DNA of 64,000 nucleotides, taken from Sphaerolaimus hirsutus. Taxonomy: Eukaryota; Nematoda; Chromadorea; Monhysterida; Sphaerolaimidae. The notes below the pieces were generated by a model that was not told where the DNA came from, ran no database searches, and was given only the letters and a program-made list of their open reading frames with translations. Location: the NCBI GenBank assembly GCA_964036195.1, contig OZ038454.1, forward strand, positions 23,112,315 to 23,176,314, given 5' to 3'. Positions 59,001 to 64,000 of this stretch are shown in pieces (positions within the stretch are counted from its first letter, which is position 1; each line of letters begins with the position of its first letter). A program made the translations under genes and the position numbers.

Positions 59001-60703
59001 TTATGACGATTTGCGGCCACATAGAGCAAATCTGATGATAATACAGCTTATGTCTGGGGAAGAATGCGCGCTTGCGCGCAAAAATTTTTACGCTGACGTT
59101 GAGAAGTCGCATTTTCCGGTCACTTTCTGGTCTCGCCCCGGGAGGGGGGGGGCTGCAGCCCCCCCCGCCCCCCCCCTGGATACGGCCCTGGTCTGAAAAT
59201 ATAGGAGTTGTTACTATCAGTTTACCGGACGATTTACACAGAATGGCACCATAATTTGGTGAATAATGAATTGATGTGGTTAATTTTCTGCTTTTCAACA
59301 GTGAAAACAATATGGGGAAAATTTGTGTTAATTATTGATTGGATATGGCGCATTTTCTGGCAGTGTGAGATCAATAGATTGTACACAGATTCCACTCAAC
59401 GTGGAAGATGAATAGCGGTAATAAAACTCCTAAAGTCTGTAATGACTCAAATGCATAACTCAAAAAAGCCACCGTTTTACCTGAGCGCTTGTACCAATAT
59501 CAAATCTGAGAAATCGTGCAGTTCCACAAATGCGTGCATCGTTGCCAAATTAAAATCATCTTTCTCTCCCAGGTATTCACCCACAGCCGATTTGCTCAAT
59601 CCTGTATAATTACAGATTGAAATTTCAACCGCAGAGATTGATAAACGCGGCATCAATTCAAGAAAGTCATGAATTAAATATGCAATTGAAAATGTGTCAA
59701 AATCAAGTATCAGTGATATTTTTATTTTCAAAATTCAAATTTTATAACTGATTTGAATGAGATCATGTAATCCACCACGAATTTTGAACTTTTGATTTTT
59801 GAACACTTTCAATTGACAAATAATATCAATTGACGGCGAGTCAACTGGTGTTTGCAGACATAAATACTCAAAAATACCTTCTCCCTTGTGCAAAAATTCG
59901 GCAACTGCCTCAGGAGTGTGTTGTAGCAGATCGTGTTCCACCAAATAAGCTATGCCTTTCCGTGGGTCCATATTGAACTTTTTGCGACCGATTGAATGCG
60001 CTTTAAGCCTCGGATTGCCTTTGCTGTAAAGAGAAAAAGTGTGACAAAAAGAATTGTCGCCTGTCTATAATATTTGCGAAGAATGGGCGACAGTTTTTTT
60101 TAAGGTAAATACTCACTCATCGTCAACGATATCCAAGGCTTCGATTTCTCGATTGACTTGCGAGAGTTCGGCACGGATTTGCTGAAAACGTGAAGGTGCG
60201 AAAATTTGTACCAGCCCCGAGGTGAAGATATAAAAGTAATGTAAAAGCAGTAAACGAGTGCATCAGCCCAAAACTGGCAGATTTGCCATGTAAAATGGAT
60301 GCCTTCTTAAAGAACCTCTTATCTCAAAACTGGGGAAATATTCAAAGGGATTTTTTTTGGGGGTTGTAGCCTCATACCAAAACTATTGAACAGCACCAAA
60401 ATTGGGCATGGCACAAAATTGAAGCATCAAAAGTGTGATGTAACCGCAGCCCCCGCTTCTCTATGATGAAAAGTCTCTACTATTCTGTGCCGTAGTGTAT
60501 TGTCAACTTCATCGACTTTCTTTACTTAGCAACAAACCTCAATTTCAGATAGAAGTTCCTCTTTGCGTTTGCAAATTTTCAACAGCACATTCTTTTCCTC
60601 ATCCGTCAGGTCTGAAAACGATTTGAAATCATCAAAACCTAGTAAATGTTTCCTATCATTTAAAGGTAGAAGATATCTCACCTGCTGTATTAAATGCGGC
60701 CAT
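53037..60703 (-). CDS. CYTH: Cytohesin, second copy
   Basis: Exons in transcript order: 60682-60703, 60538-60611, 60117-60181, 59878-60023, 59481-59601, 58639-58751, 58117-58265, 57672-57783, 56767-56843, 56549-56705, 53900-53969 and 53037-53106. Every exon has the length of its counterpart, total 391 residues. The changes I found are silent except Asn215 to Lys in the Sec7 MNRGIN motif, which is nearly invariant in cytohesins. The exon 11 donor here is a consensus GTGAGT (GTGGGT in the first copy), and this fixed the phase of the last two exons. Intron 10 contains a four-level transposon nest. A hAT-like element lies on the exon 6 acceptor. The promoter-proximal part parallels the first copy. 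The gene appears functional. Confidence 0.96.
53318..53791. mobile_element. hAT-like element (CAGGGGTATC family), copy 2 site
   Basis: A 474-bp element in cytohesin intron 11, flanked by AGTGAAAA on both sides (53310-53317 and 53792-53799). The ends CAGGGGTATC and GAAACCCCTG and the GATAGATAGCTGG repeats match the element at 32036-33293, which is in a different intron of the other copy. Confidence 0.88.
55071..56065. mobile_element. Nest level 3: CATGGGCGTACGCAGG hAT-like element
   Basis: Ends CATGGGCGTACGCAGG and CCTGCGTACGTCCCTG (the right end is split by the level-4 insertion). CTTTGTAT is duplicated perfectly on both sides (55063-55070 and 56066-56073). It has internal G and C runs and GCGCGCAAGCGCGC. 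Confidence 0.88.
55508..56053. mobile_element. Nest level 4: TAGGGTGTCAAC element with CCGTTTTC arrays
   Basis: A 546-bp element with inverted TAGGGTGTCAAC and GTTGACACCCTA ends. CGTACGTC lies on both sides (55500-55507 and 56054-56061). The interior is arrays of TTTCCGTTTCCG and CCGTTTTCCGGC. The whole element is strongly pyrimidine-biased on this strand. The apparent open frames across it are low-complexity. Confidence 0.9.
58750..58757 (-). other. Cytohesin exon 6 splice acceptor retained inside a target-site duplication
   Basis: On the minus strand these 8 bases read TTTCAGAC: the intron's last six bases (TTTCAG) plus the first two exon bases. The same 8 bases recur at 59191-59198 on the far side of the inserted element, so the acceptor core exists twice, 441 bp apart. 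Confidence 0.88.
58758..59190. mobile_element. hAT-like element inserted on the cytohesin exon 6 acceptor, copy 2 only
   Basis: A 433-bp element with ends CAGGGACGTATCCAGG and CCTGGATACGGCCCTG. GTCTGAAA is duplicated perfectly (58750-58757 and 59191-59198). The first copy has GTCTGCAAATATAGG with no insertion (near 30400). In transcript sense the element now supplies the sequence just upstream of the working acceptor, including C-rich tracts. Confidence 0.92.
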
Positions 60704-62323
60704 TTTTTCATTCGCAAAGGTGACCGGTACGGACGAGATCCGTAAAAATATCTTACCTTTTTTGTAAAAATAAAATTTGGATACACATTCTTCATACAAA
60801 CTTCGGGAATCCCGACATAATGTGAACTTGGCACCTGTCCAAAAGCCGTATGGATATCCCGTATGGCGCCCGTGAGCGACCATATCCGGTCGCTTTATCA
60901 CATTCCGCGGACATTATCAGTTACTAAGACGGTAATTTTGTATCTTTTACTCTCGTTCGTACATTATGTAGTCGTATCCAAATATAAAATTATACTTCAT
61001 TGGAAAAATGCCAAGTTCCCATAATGTCGGCGATCCGAAACTTCGCTTGTGCATGAATCCAAAACAGCAGCGGGAAGTTATTTCTGAGCAGGCGTTTGTA
61101 CTCCGCCTTTTTGTATCATTTCTTTGGACAAAAATGTGAAAGTAACGTTAAGGTGGCGCCATCACAGACTAAACTTCCCGTTATAAATCACAAGGATGTA
61201 CCGATCCGAAGGGATGGGTTACCTTGATGAGTTCTGCGCGGGAAGATTTCTCAAGTTGGCGCATAAGTCACTTTTGTCACATTGTCATTAGTCACTTTTT
61301 CCGTTCCTGACACTTGTCTCATCGTGCGACAATGTGAAATTGACCCCTGTGTTCCGGGTGCACGTAAATTTGACCGTTTCGCTGACCGTTTGACTCGTTT
61401 GACCGAATGTCGTGCCATATAATTTGAGCATTTTTGTTGTTGATTCGATCCAACTTTTATCACCTTTGATTTCCCGACGCCCAGTGAATTGATTTGTTGT
61501 TTTTTTGTCAAGTGCGGCAAATGCAAATTTTTTTTATACTTTTGCCCGACAAAACATTTATCGAATGCTGGCCTTTTCAGAATTATGTATTTAGCGAAGC
61601 CCAAAATTTAACATCAGCACAATGAACAGTTGTGAGGATTTATGCGGGTAAATATTCCTGTGTTTCTGTGTTATTTTACGCGTTTTATGTAGGCAGCTGC
61701 CTTTTTAATTCGAGTTATTTTAATGGAAATTTCACTTTGACCGTGTGATGTTGAAAGGTGCCGTTTTTATATCGCCAATTTTCTGCAAGTGACATCTCTA
61801 ATCAGACAGAAGTGATATTAATGTCAATGTACGGTTATGTAATGTCAATGTTTATGTGAACTGAAATGCTCAAAGTATTGATTTAGCACTCGCACTTGTT
61901 TTATAGTTTGTTATGTGAAATTTACCGAAATCAAGATCGTGAAATGGGTGCACAACTGTTTTTGTTGTTAATTTTTGCTAAATACATAGCCTGGGCCGTA
62001 TCCATTATTGTGTTTAGTTTTCACACGAAATTTCGAAAACTCACAAATCAGCTTAGAACGCATTTGAGTTTTCTACATTGAGGTGGCTGTCAACTACAGT
62101 TGACAGTAATTAAAAATGACCCATTGTGGAAAACTCAAACACGTTCACAGCTCATTTATGAGTTTTTGGAATTTTTTGTGAAAACGATTGTGCGCAGGGC
62201 CAATAGGTATTTGAATACTGCGCTTTCTTTTATGTAATCTTGTATTTACCTATGTTGTTTTTTGCTGCATTTTATCTAAATATACATAAAAATAGAACAT
62301 TTTCAGGTAAAACCTACAGAACT
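60704..62323. other. Divergent upstream region, cytohesin (second copy) / tetraspanin
   Basis: About 60704-62190 matches 33624-35098. It should carry the cytohesin promoter on the left and the tetraspanin promoter on the right. A palindromic MITE lies at about 62012-62190. Similarity to the first copy ends near 62200. An acceptor-like TTTTCAGGTAAAACC at 62300-62315 just before the tetraspanin ATG hints at a 5' UTR intron. Confidence 0.5.
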
Positions 62324-62920
62324 ATGGCAGCGAATTGCTGTGGTTCCTGCTCAAAATGCGTACTATTATTTTTAAATTTCTTTTATTGGGTGAGTGAAAA
62401 TAGTTTACAATATTCACCATTCCCAGACTGGTAGAATTTAGCTATAGAAACATAGAATGTCTTTGTTTTGGCAAATGTGTTTGAAGATTAGTTTGGAAAC
62501 AAGTGGCTGAAAAAAGAGGCTGAAAATAGACAAAATGTATCAATGCTTGCTGTATACTGATTACATACATGAGAAAAACCCCTGAAAAGATGCATATAAA
62601 CAAGTAAGAACAATGGGGCATACTAGCAGGATAATCCGCACTCGCGGTGAATTTTCTAAATCAAAATTCTTGTGATGAATCCACTCACCACTTATGACTA
62701 CTTACCACTTACTATTAAGTGCCACTTGTCCATTTGTCATTTAATTAGTGCCAAATTCAACAGACACTTTAACAACAACCTCAAAAACGTCACCGGTAAA
62801 ACCCTTACCTATCTAAATTTGCAGTGCGTGGGGCTGGCGCTGTTGCTGTACGCCAGCTGGATGCTGGTCGACCCCCGGCGCTCTTATCTTCTCGACCTGG
62901 TGCGGGATTTAATTAGCCCG
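62324..62920 (+). CDS. Tetraspanin, 5' end (exons 1-2, partial)
   Basis: Start of a four-pass tetraspanin membrane organiser, transcribed out of the window. Exon 1 is 62324-62389 (22 residues) with the Cys-rich palmitoylation-type N-terminus MAANCCGSCSKC and the start of membrane segment 1 (VLLFLNFFYW), ending at a GTGAGT donor in phase 0. Exon 2 begins at 62825 after a TTTGCAG acceptor and continues in frame: CVGLALLLYASWMLVDP, then RRSYLLDLV, the usual end of the first segment and start of the small extracellular loop. The exon 2 donor is uncertain; GTGCGG after the LLDL codons (near 62900) is one candidate. The CCG motif, large loop and other membrane segments are outside the window. A hAT-like element follows at 62964. 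Confidence 0.82.
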
Positions 62921-62963
62921 ACACGTTTTTTGTCGGGTTGCCCGATTCACTGTACGCGTCTGA

Positions 62964-63409
62964 CAGGGACGTATCCAGGATTTTTGAGCGGGGGGGCTGC
63001 TTGTTTACGGGGGCCGGCGAACGGGGGGGGGGGGGCTCAGCCCCCCCCTAAATTTTTTCCCTACATAGGGACGGAAAGGCGTTGTGGCGCTAGCGCCATA
63101 CATAGGGCCACGCCATGGCGCCATTGGCGTTGGCGCCAGCACCAGGAACCGCATTATATGTATGTAAATATGCATACATATACAGCGAAACTCGCAAAAA
63201 ATGTGTTCATTTTCAACGATTTTGGTCTAAAAGGACCGATCCGTTGAAAATACCATGCGCGGAGAAGCAATTGCGCGCTAGCGCGCAATAATTTTCAGAA
63301 ACATCGAAAAATATATAGGAAAAGTCGGATTTTCCGGGACGTTTTAGGTCTCACCCCGGGAAGGGGGGGGGGGCTGCAGCCCCCCCGCCCCCCCCTGGAT
63401 ACGTCCTTG
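62964..63409. mobile_element. hAT-like CAGGGACGTATCCAGG element
   Basis: A 446-bp element with ends CAGGGACGTATCCAGG and CCTGGATACGTCCTTG. GCGTCTGA is duplicated perfectly (62956-62963 and 63410-63417). It has the same G/C runs, ATGGCGC palindromes and GCGCGC motif as 58758-59190 and 54875-56326. It lies just downstream of tetraspanin exon 2, and a long open frame runs from that exon into it by chance. Confidence 0.92.
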
Positions 63410-63417
63410 GCGTCTGA

Positions 63418-64000
63418 AGTAATATTCTGCCGATTCAAAATTGTTTGAAAACTCGTATTTACATCAGCTCTCAATGCGTTTGAGAGTTATTTTTAATCCC
63501 GTTTAACAGTAGTTGATGGAGACCTTATTCCCGTAAACCCAAATGAATTCAAATCAGTTTTCCACATTTTTTTTACTTGTGTAGAAAACTAATGTGTAGG
63601 GCAAATGTAATTCTGTCGCCATGCATTTTACCAACCAAAACACATTGAATCGACCAGGGTAGGGATGGAAAAAAGCGCTTTTTTTAACGGCCCCGCTTTT
63701 TTTTAAAAAAGCGCTTTTTTTTAAAAAAACGCGCTTTTTTCGCTTTTTTTCAAAAAATGTCAAGACGTAACCTAAAAAGCTCCCAAATATGGTCCTGAGT
63801 CAATATATACAGGTATATCAGACAAGTGGCAATACTTGTGATGATATATAGCCATAGAAGGGCTGTGTAATCATCTGATAGCATTATAAGTGCTGATTTC
63901 TGCCAAAAAAATCCAATTTTATGTTGACTCATGATGTATATTGCCGTTTTTGAATTTTCCTTGACTGCAAGTGATGTAAGGCATGGAATAGTGCTTAAAT
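63418..64000. other. Right edge, likely tetraspanin intron, with truncated hAT-like element
   Basis: A palindromic-MITE remnant occupies about 63470-63605. From about 63662 a TAGGGATGG-family element starts (TAGGGATGGAAAAAAGCGCT, then runs of AAAAAAGCGCTTTTTT). It shares its inner part (GCTCCCAAATATGG, GATAGCATTATAAGTG) with 25880-26625 and runs off the window. No exon is seen. Confidence 0.6.

Larger units (their letters stand above)
35348..62200. repeat. Second copy of the ~28-kb block (likely alternate haplotype)
   Basis: 35348-62200 is collinear with about 7050-35098: the same genes in the same order and strand, with splice sites at identical exon positions and lengths. Exons differ at only a few bases. 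Introns differ by substitutions and by many transposon insertions with clean empty sites. The block starts mid-intron at a gap and ends where unique sequence resumes. This is the pattern of two haplotypes joined in one scaffold; a true tandem duplication cannot be excluded from sequence alone. Confidence 0.8.

Noticed and set aside
61251..61604. A 117-codon basic minus-strand frame upstream of cytohesin
   Set aside because: The first copy differs here by an indel of about 20 bases in the GACCGTTTGACTCG stretch, and there are no splice or family signals. It is likely non-coding 5' flank.
62672..63247. A 191-codon open frame
   Set aside because: It fuses intron sequence, tetraspanin exon 2 and part of a hAT-like element. 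Only the exon 2 part resembles protein; the acceptor at 62824 explains the gene better.
1..64000. tRNA or rRNA genes
   Set aside because: I looked for cloverleaf A/B-box patterns and conserved rRNA segments and saw none I could support; a covariance-model scan would be decisive.

Overview
The window is animal nuclear DNA: spliced, intron-rich genes sit in a sea of short non-autonomous DNA transposons. Calsequestrin, cytohesin and tetraspanin are metazoan families, and no bacterial or viral gene order is visible. I read it as an invertebrate bilaterian; the sequence does not let me name the species. Exon models below come from splice sites, reading phase and family knowledge. They are complete and phase-consistent for calsequestrin (8 exons), an NDUFV3-like complex I subunit (3 exons), EIF1AD (3 exons) and cytohesin (12 exons). 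A tetraspanin 5' end lies at the right edge. No transposase or reverse transcriptase reading frame was found. Layout: 1-5381 is a repeat mosaic upstream of calsequestrin (+, 5382-16872). Then come the NDUFV3-like gene (-, 18164-20251), EIF1AD (-, 21559-24412) and cytohesin (-, 25466-33623). A 200-N assembly gap lies at 35148-35347. After it the same series is seen again: calsequestrin exons 4-8 only (35829-46046), NDUFV3-like (47334-48499), EIF1AD (49753-51677) and cytohesin (53037-60703). Unique sequence then resumes with the tetraspanin start (62324 onward, divergent from cytohesin). The two ~27-28 kb copies have near-identical exons but many indels in introns. Most of the large indels I followed are single transposon insertions with an empty site in the other copy. 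The simplest reading is two haplotypes of one locus scaffolded end to end, not a real tandem duplication; the gap falls inside a palindromic MITE. If so, the window is a natural record of recent insertions in a very heterozygous animal. The repeats fall into hAT-like families (8-bp target duplications), PIF/Harbinger-like palindromes (3-bp duplications), TA-flanked ~1.4-kb foldbacks and a G/C-run family with ACCGTATTT termini. The most striking cases are a hAT insertion exactly on a cytohesin 3' splice site whose target duplication copied the splice site (58758-59190), a four-deep nest of hAT-like elements (54354-56470), and micro-elements of 45 and 52 bp. The genes do not form a pathway: calsequestrin stores calcium in the sarcoplasmic reticulum, NDUFV3 belongs to mitochondrial complex I, EIF1AD is an OB-fold RNA-binding protein, cytohesin activates ARF GTPases at membranes, and tetraspanins organise membrane proteins.
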